Part shown: one piece after another, positions 53,201 through 64,000 of the stretch | Layout: every line of letters starts with the position of its first letter | How positions within the stretch are numbered: the stretch's first letter is position 1 | Made by a program: the position numbers and the translations under genes | The notes under the pieces: generated by a model | What the model was told of the DNA's origin: nothing | Databases searched by the model: none | Seen by the model: the letters and a program-made list of their open reading frames with translations, nothing else | Assembly (NCBI RefSeq): GCF_041260155.1 | Contig: NC_091928.1 | Location: 31,171,388 to 31,235,387, forward strand | Length of the DNA stretch: 64,000 nucleotides | Direction: 5' to 3' | DNA from: Ptychodera flava | Lineage: Eukaryota; Hemichordata; Enteropneusta; Ptychoderidae

Positions 53201-53439
53201 CCACGACACGACCTGACAGATACAAGGCGCGGATTGTGTGTGCATGTGGCGATGTCACACATGTCAAACTGCAAGCTGAATATACGCCGTGACGGTGAAC
53301 CACTTGACCGAAACGCAAATACTGTGGACCTGTCCGATCATTGTCATTGTGTTCCTCCGACCAAACTCATTCCCTTAAATTCAATTCAGAAAGGGTAAAC
53401 TTAATTTAAACAGGATAACCATGAATATGGACATCTTAC
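50219..53439. other. Intergenic region upstream of the first MS4A-like gene
   Basis: The promoter of the gene starting at 50218 should lie at its left end. A CTTG/TTTG-rich simple stretch is at 50880-50970. Small frames at 51624 and 52050 have no splice context or family look. Confidence 0.5.
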
Positions 53440-53538
53440 CTTTTCCAAGATAGCCCTGAGCGCTGCAAACAGAACCCACCATAATTGGGAAATTTTAGGA
53501 TTTATGTCGCCTGTGTTATCGGTATACCGTTCAAAGTT
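53440..53538 (-). CDS. Candidate coding exon of an unidentified minus-strand gene
   Basis: 99 nt, phase 0, between acceptor ACTGTATTTACAG and strong donor GAAAAG|GTAAGA. It reads NFERYTDNTGDINPK followed by ISQLWWVLFAALRAILEK, an amphipathic or TM-like helix. Possible partner exons (for instance LQFDMCDIATCTHN near 53270, with donor TCAAAG|GTGAAA) were not linked with confidence. Family unknown. Confidence 0.3.
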
Positions 53539-54380
53539 CTGTAAATACAGTGTATGCGAAGCAAAGGGCACTCTGCACACATACTTGTCAATCATAACAG
53601 TTGCATCCTGTGAGTAGACCAACGTGGGATTTAGCAGCCGTTATAAATGTCATTTGCTCTCGTGAGAGTCCAATCATAATGAGCTTAATTTAAAGTCTAA
53701 TGAGGATTATAAATATTTGAAGCTCTTTTTTCGCGCCGAGAAACGCATGAATAATCGTCCCTGAGTTGCGAGAGGCCTTCCCGGCAACTGCTGTCTTGCC
53801 GTGTCCATCAACCCGTTTTTTTAATAAAGATTCAAAACTGTTGGGCTCTTGCAGCGTTGACTATGTGATGACTTCATCGTCAGAGTAGCACTTGATCCCT
53901 GGGAACAAAAAGCCATGTGCTTTTACACAGTTTCCAATTTTAGCGCCATTATCTTTAAATTGGAACAGCACTTCAAGGAACAAGAGTTTATTTTATTGGA
54001 TATAATTTGTTATCTTGTCGTCGCGCACTGCTGAAATATCAGTCGTGCGCACTCTGCAACCAACTCTATGCACAGTATGACCACACAAAGATGAATACTC
54101 AACTATCAAGAAGATGGCTTTCGCTTCTTTGCCATCTTACAATTTCGTCTCAATCGAGATTTTCTGTACTCTACGTGATTTAGTATAATAGTGATTGACT
54201 GATCGATTGATTGATTCCAAGACAGAAACTGAAGACCTTTGAAGAGTTTGTTTTTAGAACTGGTGTCACTCCAACTACAGCGCTTGGTACCAGGAGGCAA
54301 TGAAACTTGGTCTTGAGAGTAGTATTGAGCGGATGAAAAACAAGACTCTGTTTCAAAATAGAGTTTATTTCTAAAACTTC

Positions 54381-54413
54381 GACGTTTGATTGCACACAGG
54401 GAATCTTCATCAG
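54381..54413 (-). ncRNA. Hammerhead ribozyme-like motif, eroded
   Basis: Mirror copy of the 54528 motif. CTGATGA and GTC are present, but stem II and the GAAA box have changed, so activity is unlikely. Confidence 0.5.
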
Positions 54414-54527
54414 GAATCTAAAATACAACAATATTACAGTAAATATGGGATAGTAACAAAGGGACTAGTTCACTCTCTTTGTTACTAGTCCCATATTTAC
54501 TGGAATTGTGTTGGTTTTTTTAGATTC

Positions 54528-54561
54528 CTGATGAAGATTCCCTGTGTGGAATCGAAACGTC
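54528..54561 (+). ncRNA. Hammerhead ribozyme-like motif, intact core
   Basis: CTGATGA (54528-54534), stem II GATTCC-CTGTGT-GGAATC, GAAACGTC (54554-54561). All core positions of the minimal type I hammerhead are present, with ACGT as a self-complementary stem III. Confidence 0.65.
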
Positions 54562-54607
54562 GAAGTTTTAGAAATAAACTCTATTTTGAATTAGAGTCTT
54601 GTTTTTC

Positions 54608-56252
<1,645 letters not shown>

Positions 56253-59200
56253 TTACCCTACGAAATCTAAGTTCCGTGGCTTCCCGGGCTGTGACAGGTA
56301 CCTAGCTGAAATACCGCCAGACTCCTGTTGACTGTCATCGTGTTTTCCCGTTGGCGATGTAGTGCGCTGATCAGCTGGCGCGCTGTCGTTGAATCCGATC
56401 TGGTCATCCGGGGATTTCGTTGTTATCATCACAGGCTGCTCTGGTTGCGCTAAATATTTCCCGGTCACGCCATCAACTTCACTGTCAACTCTCCCTGGTG
56501 CAATTGGTTTTGTTGGTTGAGATAGGTACTTGGATTTGACATCTGCAGCCTTAAACGGCAAAAGAAGCGGCTTCTCTGGTAGCGAGAGATATTCCCCGGA
56601 ACCTCCATCAACTTCACTTTCCTCGCTTTTCGATGCAATGTCAATCGGTCTATCGGGCTGGGACAAGTACTTCGATTGAAAGTTTGAAGACTGCGATGGA
56701 ATTATTATCGGCTCCCCTGGTTGGGATAGATATTTGGTGGAGACACCGTCGACTTCACTTTCTGCTCTGCCTGATGGGATAACGATCGGTTTGTTTGGCT
56801 GCGAGAGGTACTTGGCGTTTGAGTCTGCGGTTTTCAAAGGCAAAATTAATGGCTCCCCTGGCTGAGACAGATATTGGCTAGAAACGCCGTCGACTTCACT
56901 TTCTGGTGTCTTTGACCGGATAACAATTGGTTTACTGGGTTGGGATAGATACCTTGCGTTGACCTCTTCTGTTTTCAAAGGCACAATTATTGGTTCACCT
57001 GGTTGTGAAAGATATTGACCAGAAACGCCGTCGACTTCACTTTCTGGTGCCTCTGATGGGATAACGATTGGTTTACCGGGTTGGGAGAGATACCTGGCGT
57101 TGACATCTCCAGTCTTCGATGGCACAATTATTGGTTCACCTGGTTGTGAAAGATATTGACTAGAGACGCCGTCGACTTCACTTTCTGGTGCCTCTGACCG
57201 GATAACAATTGGTTTACCGGGTTGGGATAGATACCTTGCGTTGACCTCTTCGGTCTTCAAAGGCACAATTATTGGTTCACCTGGCTGTGAAAGATATTGA
57301 CTAGAAACGCCGTCGACTTCACTTTCTGGTGCCTCTGATGGGATAACGATTGGTTTACCGGGTTGGGAGAGATACCTGGCGTTGACATCTCCAGTCTTCA
57401 ATGGCACAATTATTGGTTCACCTGGTTGTGAAAGATATTGACTAGAAACGCCGTCGACTTCACTTTCTGGTGCCTCTGACCGGATAACAATTGGTTTACT
57501 GGGTTGGGATAGATACCTTGCGTTGACCTCTTCGGTTTTCAAAGGCACAATTATTGGTTCACCTGGCTGTGAAAGATATTGACCAGAAACGCCGTCGACT
57601 TCACTTTCTGGTGCCTCTGATGGGATAACGATTGGTTTACCGGGTTGGGATAGATACCTGGCGTTGACATCTTCGGTCTTCAAAGGCACAATTATTGGTT
57701 CACCTGGTTGTGAAAGATATTGACCAGAAACGCCGTCGACTTCACTTTCTGGTGCCTCTGACGGGATAACGATTGGTTTGCCGGGTTGGGATAGATACTT
57801 GGCGTTGACATCTCCAGTCTTCAATGGCACAATTATTGGTTCACCTGGTTGTGAAAGATATTGACCAGAAACGCCGTCGACTTCACTTTCTGGTGCCTCT
57901 GATGGGATAACGATTGGTTTACCGGGTTGGGATAGATACCTGGCGTTGACATCTCCAGTCTTCAATGGCACAATTATTGGTTCACCTGGTTGTGAAAGAT
58001 ATTGACCAGAAACGCCGTCGACTTCACTTTCTGGTGCCTCTGATGGGATAACGATTGGTTTACCGGGTTGGGATAGATACCTGGCGTTGACATCTCCAGT
58101 CTTCGATGGCACAATTATTGGTTCACCTGGTTGTGAAAGATATTTTCCAGTGACGCCGTCAACTTCGCTTTCTGCCCTTTCTGAAGTGATAACGATTGGT
58201 TTACTGGGTTGGGAAAGGTACTTAGAATTGACTTCATCAGCATTTAAAGGCAAAATTAAAGGCTCCTCTGGTTGAGAAAGATATTTTCCAGTAACCCCGT
58301 CAATCACATCACCCCCATCTTTCTTCTCATTTGTAGGCAGGTCATCAGCCCGCGTTGAAGAATAAGTACTTGACGAACCTTTTGATTCTGGTTTAGAGTG
58401 TTTTGATAAATATGTCGCACGAAGACCGTCATTCTGTATAAAACGTGATGCTCCCCTCGAATCCGATTTCCGGGTCATATCTGGGTCAGATCCTTCATTA
58501 ATATTCGCAGTCTTCTCCGGTTTGGTCGGGCTAGATTCCTTGGAGAGTTGAGACAGAATGTGTTCCTTTCCCTCCTTGTAAAATCTTCCGTTAGCTTCCA
58601 TCGCGTCTGCTCTTCCTAAACCGGGCTGCATGGAGTAATCGCGGTGCACAGAGTATGTAGCTTCGTCAGCTTGATGGCGATCTACGGAAAACAAACACGA
58701 CACACCTAACATGAACACAGCGTTTATGGAATTAAGTAGATTGGGTGCTACTTCAGAAACGTGTTTGTTAATTAAAGCCCGCTACTTTGGAGTGTTACCC
58801 TATTGACAGAGTGTCTGATCACGGAGTGTTTGCTTCAGTGTTAGTTTGATAATTAACATTTTGTTTGCTCGTCTACATCTTCGTCACCCTATGCTGTCCA
58901 TGACCGATACCTTTAACATAGATCGTAGAATATAACTCACCAACTTAGGAATTTAGAAACAGTCGAGGTTAATATATAAAATTTTTGAAGAAAGAAAAAG
59001 TGTGAAAATCATGGACAACTTTGCATTAATACTACATCGTGCATGACATCTGTCGTCGCGTTTTCATCTACATCAACCTATGAACCTTTGAAGGGGCGGT
59101 TATGGTTAATCAAGCCTGAACTGTGACATATCAGTACCGCTACCTAGAGATAAGATGAGACAATTGCCGTCATTGCAATTAGTATAGCGTAGCAACTTCG

Positions 59201-62200
59201 GCATGTGTTTTATGAAACGCATTTATAAACACTGACCCCATTTCGTACCAGACACACCATTTATCTTGTAGTAGTTTGAATTGAATATAGTTGTAAACGC
59301 CCAAAATGCCGCTAGCCTAGTTTGTTATGGAGTGTTATGGCAATACTAAAGTGATGCTCTCCTCTGGTGCAAAATGTGATGTGTTTGTTTGATATTTGTT
59401 CAGTCTTGAGTGTACGATAACAGGCTCGGTTAGTGAATACTTAAGTCAACACCCATACTTGGCCGTTAATTATACAAGGTATTGATTTAATGGGATTCGT
59501 TTCAGCACATGTTTATAAACAGTAGTTCAATTGGCCTGCCATCTTCCGACAATAAGTGGAACAAACATAGAAATACGTTTCTTTGAATTGTACACGTTCA
59601 TGGTCAGAGGGTTGACTGTGGGGACTTCAGTGACGAGCATTGCCTTGTAAAGCGTTCATGTAATAGATATTCTATGTAGACTCACACGTTTGAAATTTTC
59701 TATATCCAATTTTAATGTCACGGGTAATTAAATAGATGAGATTGATGGTCGATGAGACTTGATTTGTTTACCGATAGATTACCCCAAAGTATTTTGACGA
59801 ATTTTGTATAAGGCAGGCTAAATACAATATGAAAATATAAGGTCTCTTCTGTATATATATATATATATTATACCAAATGTGGCTAAAATATAGCCCTTCT
59901 GACGGTTAATATACAGAATCGTGGATGAGTTTTCTATGAAACTTATTCCAAAGCCGGTTAAGATAGACTGGGCACTGATAATATAGAATATATCATCGCG
60001 AATACAATGTAATGAATAGGATCAACTTACCACCCTCTTTTTCGTACATCTGTGGCTCTGACAAGAACATGGTTACAGACAAATCCACACAACCAAACTG
60101 TTGGAAAGAAAAGGAGAAGGATTAGTGTGAAGCCTACAAATTTTATATGTACGTTCGTCGATGTACCATGTGTATCCTGTGTATGATCGCCTGTATCATT
60201 GTCTGTTTAAGTCCAGATCAAACTTTAAGGTACATGTTTACTAAAATACATTAACTTGCCGCAAATGATCCCCATGTGTCGTTAACATTGAGTCTCTTAG
60301 TTTTTTGTGTCCTAAGTAAACTAATTTGAACTCTTCCTTACTAACATTTGTTTTCTGCTTCGCTGGAAAGTTTTCCTGAATGACACCACGGTTACACCGA
60401 AGTATAAATCGATATGGATTAGTTGTGGTGAACGTGAAAAAAGCCACTCATATATGTTCTGGAAAGGTGAGGGGCGTGCGTCACGTTAGGGTCAGAGATC
60501 ACGGCCTGGAAGTGTTGGCGTGGATATTGTTTGACACAGATTCGATAGTACTATATTTTGTGTGTGATATCGCTATGTGTTTGCGGGGGCACCGGAAACC
60601 ACAAAATACGCAAACTTGTAGATTTTGTTCAACACCCACTTACCGACGTAAAGACCACAGAATTGCGGGGTGAGCCTAGTTTGAGCATGGAATGGCAATT
60701 GCAGAGCAATCTTTACTATCCCGCTAGGTTAATCTGAGTTGCACCGGCAATCAACTTGGTAGAACGGAGTTGTGTAAATGGCTGAGATATCGCCAAGGTA
60801 GCTCATGCTACATTTCAGATAATCAGTCAAGCTGAGGGCTTAACCATGGAGGTAACAGAAGAGGCTTAACAAATTCATTACGTAATGTCCAAAGTCTCCT
60901 GCCTCTCACGAAAACAAATTACTTATGTCTGCATTAACGAAGAAGAACTTCATTTTAAAAAAATCGGAGGAGACAATAATAGTTGTAAGAATGCTGTTTG
61001 TTACTTAGTTGAAATCCGACTCAAAGAGTGGTAAATCCAAATCGTTGCTATTAAAATGTTCTCTGAGCTTTCCCTTTATAAATGAAGGCAAATTAAATTT
61101 GCCTTGCAGTATTATGTTCAATTGGAGCAAAATACTATGACGAATATGAAACCTTGAAGAGTAACGAAGAGATACGACTGCACCGTTTATCGCACCGAAA
61201 GATATGCCTTTGTCGTCTAAGACGTTTATAAGAAGATCCAAGACGGTTTACGTTTAAGGTAGAGTGCGCCTCGGGACAGCTAATTGGACTCTCAAAAGTT
61301 TACGACAGGTTTCCAAAGTACCACTTCAGTGTCATTGGGGTCATTTTAGGGCCTCATTTTAGAGCCTTGGACTGAGTTAAATTTTCAACGTCTCAGTAAT
61401 GTGAAGATCGAAAATGTAATTTGTCCTCATACAGTTAACTAAAGATTGGCAGCCATTTTGAATTTTAAAATTGTTGTAAATGTCATGCAATTTTTTTTCT
61501 CTGCAGCCGAAATTTACCGCTTGATTTTCCTTGTTGATTCTGTAACTTGAGAGTATCGTTGGAAGTTTCCTTAAGGAAAAGTTTGAGAAAAAACTGAAGT
61601 CGTCTTGAGTTTCGAGACGCTAAATTCTTGTCAACGGTGCCTGATCAAAGACATTGACACTGGCACAGCTTTTGTGAACATTAATTGGATGGAAACACGC
61701 AAATATATCCGTAAAGGAACTTTGGAATTTAGTACACAGATGTTTGATTTGACCTTTCAACTCACCTGAATTTCTCCCAAGTGTAGACAAAGCTGACCTG
61801 TCACAAGTGATGACGTCACGGCCACAACGAATTGCAGTAGTCCAAGAGATAAGATTGACGTGATAAGCACAAATTTTGTCTGAAAAAAGATAAAATAGTC
61901 CTTAATTTTAATGAGTGATTCTAATGGAGTCAATGTCGTGACGAGATGACGTCAATGCTTTCTCGATCACCTTAAAAGGCGAACTTACTATCGTGGCAGC
62001 AAAAGACATTAGATACGTAATTACGGTGAATTTTCAGTCACTTTGTTACTGCGCTCTGATGTCACTGAGCAGATCACGCGATCGCCTGCTGTGGCATGAT
62101 TTTGATTTTGATTACGCCCACCATCAATGTAGATTTCCAAGGTACAGAAGTAAATGTTACGTTCGTCCGACAATTTGTGTCTCAGAACAGTTTGTTCAGT

Positions 62201-62395
62201 GGTAGCGAACACTGAAACCAGGGTAACCAGGTAATTGTGTGAAACTAGGTAACTATGTGACAGTGTGAATTTGGCCAAAAGGTTGTCACGCAGCAGTATT
62301 ATAGCTCCATGGACTCACGAATAGACATGATTGAGTTGATAGGACTTAAAATGACACATCTTCATCACGTACTCACCATTGGAGCTTTCACCAGA
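56253..62395 (-). CDS. MS4A-like membrane protein with giant YLSQP-repeat cytoplasmic tail (second MS4A-like gene, 5' end not found)
   Basis: Exons on the minus strand: 62377-62395 (micro-exon, LVKAPM), 61766-61879 (38 codons, TM segment ILSLGLLQFVVAVTSSLV followed by GQLCLH, like MS4A TM4), 60031-60097 (FGCVDLSVTMFLSEPQMY), 56253-58681 (809 codons including stop). Phases join (0, 0, 1), and the junction gives EGDRHQADEA. The last exon is hydrophilic, low in Cys and carries about 28 YLSQP-type repeats arranged as pairs in 47-residue units. The tail is expected to be cytoplasmic from MS4A topology. Upstream exons for TM1-TM2 were not recognised before the window end, so the gene is probably partial. 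An in-frame ATG opens the ORF 37 nt upstream of the 58681 acceptor, but it precedes the splice site and is not needed. Transmembrane membership in MS4A is an inference; the repeat itself matches no family I recognise. Confidence 0.7.
56400..58330 (-). repeat. 141-bp coding tandem repeat (47-residue unit, two YLSQP half-repeats)
   Basis: A conserved marker (GCCGTCGACTTCACTTTCTGG on the + strand) recurs every 141 bases from about 56890 to 58030. Each 47-residue unit contains one ARYLSQPGKPIVIPS half and one GQYLSQPGEPIIVPL half joined by the acidic linker ESEVDGVS. Central units are nearly identical at the DNA level, while the outer ones (for example GEYLSLPEKPLLLP and GKYLAQPEQPVMI) have diverged. 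This is the pattern of unequal exchange in the array core. The frame is kept through the whole array. Confidence 0.95.
58682..60030. other. Intron of the YLSQP-repeat gene
   Basis: Between exon 60031-60097 (donor GGTG|GTAAGT) and the repeat exon (acceptor TTTTCCGTAG). No other element recognised apart from a short TA run at 59854-59868. Confidence 0.6.
61258..61630 (-). mobile_element. MITE family M1, reverse copy in MS4A-like gene intron
   Basis: Begins after TTAA with GGTAGAGTGCGCCTCGGGAC and ends near GAGTTTCGAGACGCTAAATT. Length and orientation match 41566-41905; the distal end is eroded. Lies in the intron between the TM exon (61766) and exon 60031-60097. Confidence 0.75.
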
Positions 62396-64000
62396 CTGTA
62401 GAATTCCCAATAAATAGAGTAATAAATATAAAATAAATAAGTTAGATAAGTTAACTCTTCGAGTATGTCCGACTTCTTTGCAGTATAGTAAAATCTATCC
62501 TTACTGAGATTTCACAAACCTTATATACATCTTTTTTGTTTACTATTCGCATTATGCATGTGACATAAGATTATAAGTACAGCTTTGATAGTCTCAAAGC
62601 CTTGTGACGTCACTGAATGGAACTGCCCATGCACTGAACATCATGTCACTTGACCCCATAGCTTCTTTATTAATAAAATTTATGTTTTAAAATAAAAAAT
62701 GACTCATTTTTGTACCTCTTGTAGAGAAATCCTACCAAGAAGTAATTTCTTGGTTTAATACAATAATCTTTCAACTTTTTCAATTGCAATGACAATTTTA
62801 TCACATCCTGAAGTTATAGTTGGGGGCGTTCTCTTATTTCTGTATAAGTTCATAGGAAATTATTAGCGACACAGACCTAGTTACCAAGAATTCAAAACGA
62901 AACAATTATGAGGTCACAAGTACATTTAATCGAGTTGTTAGGCGTCGCCTATGTCGTTACTAGCAAGCCCAAGTCGGAAAGGTAGGACCATGGTGAATTC
63001 CATATTTGGATTTCAGAAGTAGTTGTCTGGCCGGAAATGGCAAACATCCCGGATCGAGGTGCTGATATTGCGCACGTTCCAATGTCGGACGTGATTGAGA
63101 CGACCAGCCGTGACCGGACATGGAGAAGGTGCTTAGTTAGGGAAGGTCTTAATCCTCATTTTTGTTAAGGGTTTTGGGACATTTTCTTCGTCAGTCACTG
63201 AGGTAATTGCATCTTTTTGAAAACGTGTCCATCTTCGTGTCAGCGAACAATAACTACTGACTGGCAAAATCATAACACCTAGTAAAACGTGGTGGTATCA
63301 GATATATGATACATAATATGCAAGATCTCGTTAAATTTGGGCATTTTGACGAACTTTGACACTGGCTGTACGGTGTCATGTTTTTTAAAAAGTTTTGTCA
63401 GAGAATGAACCCTGATGAACTCAAACATGAGGACCTAAGACGGAGTAGAATTTCTACTCATGCAAAATTTGGCTAATATTTGTCTCGCAACGTGATCACC
63501 AGACCAAGAATTGTTCTAGGTATCAAATTATGATTATGATCTCGAGTCATTTTTACCTTTCGGACAAAGACCAAACGTCATCCTAATATTCCGAAAATTA
63601 ACTTTCTATCGGAGTTAGTGAGATTCAAGCAACAAATGTCACAAAATCTCTCAGCTAGTACTTTTGGTTCTTCATGATTTTCTAAACTCAAATAGCAAAT
63701 AATAAAGTCATGTTTTCGTAGAGGTTTGAACTCTAAAGTTCAATAGCGTTTAACTTCAGAGTCCAATGGCTTTTATTTAAATATGTACTTTGGCGGGAAA
63801 ATTATTTACATGTGATGTATGATGAGTTATATTACCATGCCCCGTCCCTTGCATTTTAATTGGTCGAGCTCAACCACGTGGCTGACTACAAATACTCAGC
63901 AATGGGTTGTTCACATGCTCGTGAATGGTAACATTACAGTATCCTAAACATCCTAATTTCACAGCTAAAACGTAAATTGTGATTTTTTACAAAGATCAAA
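62396..64000. other. Region where upstream MS4A-like exons are expected but not recognised
   Basis: The second MS4A-like gene needs TM1-TM2 exons to the right. I could not identify any here; they may lie beyond the window. A short GC-richer stretch at 63000-63170 is open on both strands but shows no membrane segment. Confidence 0.4.

Larger units (their letters stand above)
54335..54607. mobile_element. Head-to-head palindrome of hammerhead-bearing terminal repeats (retrozyme/Penelope-like terminus)
   Basis: Left arm and right arm are reverse complements across a short loop near 54463-54477. Each holds AGATTCCTGATGAAGATTCC, the hammerhead-like motif, TTTTAGAAATAAACTCTATT and AAGACTC-type ends. 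No coding sequence. It resembles terminal repeats of Penelope-like elements or animal retrozymes, which carry minimal hammerheads. Confidence 0.65.

Noticed and set aside
53144-53398. 84-codon + strand frame and its minus-strand partner 53053-53274
   Set aside because: Both strands are open because the stretch is GC-richer; no family resemblance and no linked exons could be shown.
58087-58275. 62-codon + strand frame
   Set aside because: Antisense shadow of the YLSQP repeat exon.
62993-63170. Short GC-rich frames open on both strands, considered as a first exon of the second MS4A-like gene
   Set aside because: No TM segment and no matching phase; kept only as an unexplained stretch.

Overview
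The window looks like the genome of an invertebrate animal, probably a deuterostome (hemichordate- or lancelet-like; this is an inference from gene content and repeat style, not an identification). It has split genes with GT-AG introns, many microsatellites, and many families of transposable elements. No rRNA, tRNA, CRISPR or bacterial gene layout is visible.

The left two thirds hold an ADP-ribosyl cyclase (CD38/BST1/ARC family) cluster. ARC copy B (23076-30740, +) is complete: eight exons in consistent phase give a 291-residue secreted, probably GPI-anchored protein. ARC copy A (3026-13391, +) is its tandem duplicate. Its signal-peptide exon lies left of the window, and its fifth exon is cut by a Penelope-like retroelement. 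ARC copy C (38541-44238, -) is more diverged and has frame problems in three exons. All three keep the catalytic Trp/Trp/Glu positions where these can be seen. They carry the residue pattern associated with cyclisation (cADPR synthesis) rather than hydrolysis of NAD.

Copies A and B lie in a tandem segmental duplication (about 520-20540 against 24330-33360), so each copy acts as a pre-insertion site for the other. Copy A has gained a retrocopy with a poly(A) tract, two Penelope-like fragments, a dispersed-repeat block, a 3.4 kb long-TIR element with a MITE nested in its arm, a 2.1 kb Helentron-like element, a TTAA MITE and a LINE. Copy B gained one TTAA MITE. The imbalance fits copy A being the decaying copy.

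The right third holds two neighbouring minus-strand genes for MS4A-like four-pass membrane proteins. The first (46894-50218) is a compact six-exon gene of about 222 residues. The second (56253-62395, 5' end not found) fuses an MS4A-like TM region to a huge last exon. That exon encodes about 28 copies of a Tyr-Leu-Ser-Gln-Pro repeat in a homogenised 141-bp array. The YxxQ core matches the known STAT3 SH2-docking consensus.

A palindrome at 54335-54607 carries hammerhead-ribozyme-like motifs like the one in the Penelope-like terminus at 8312. The rest is introns, intergenic DNA, MITEs and microsatellites. Exon boundaries were inferred by eye from splice consensus, phase and paralogue alignment; no search was run.
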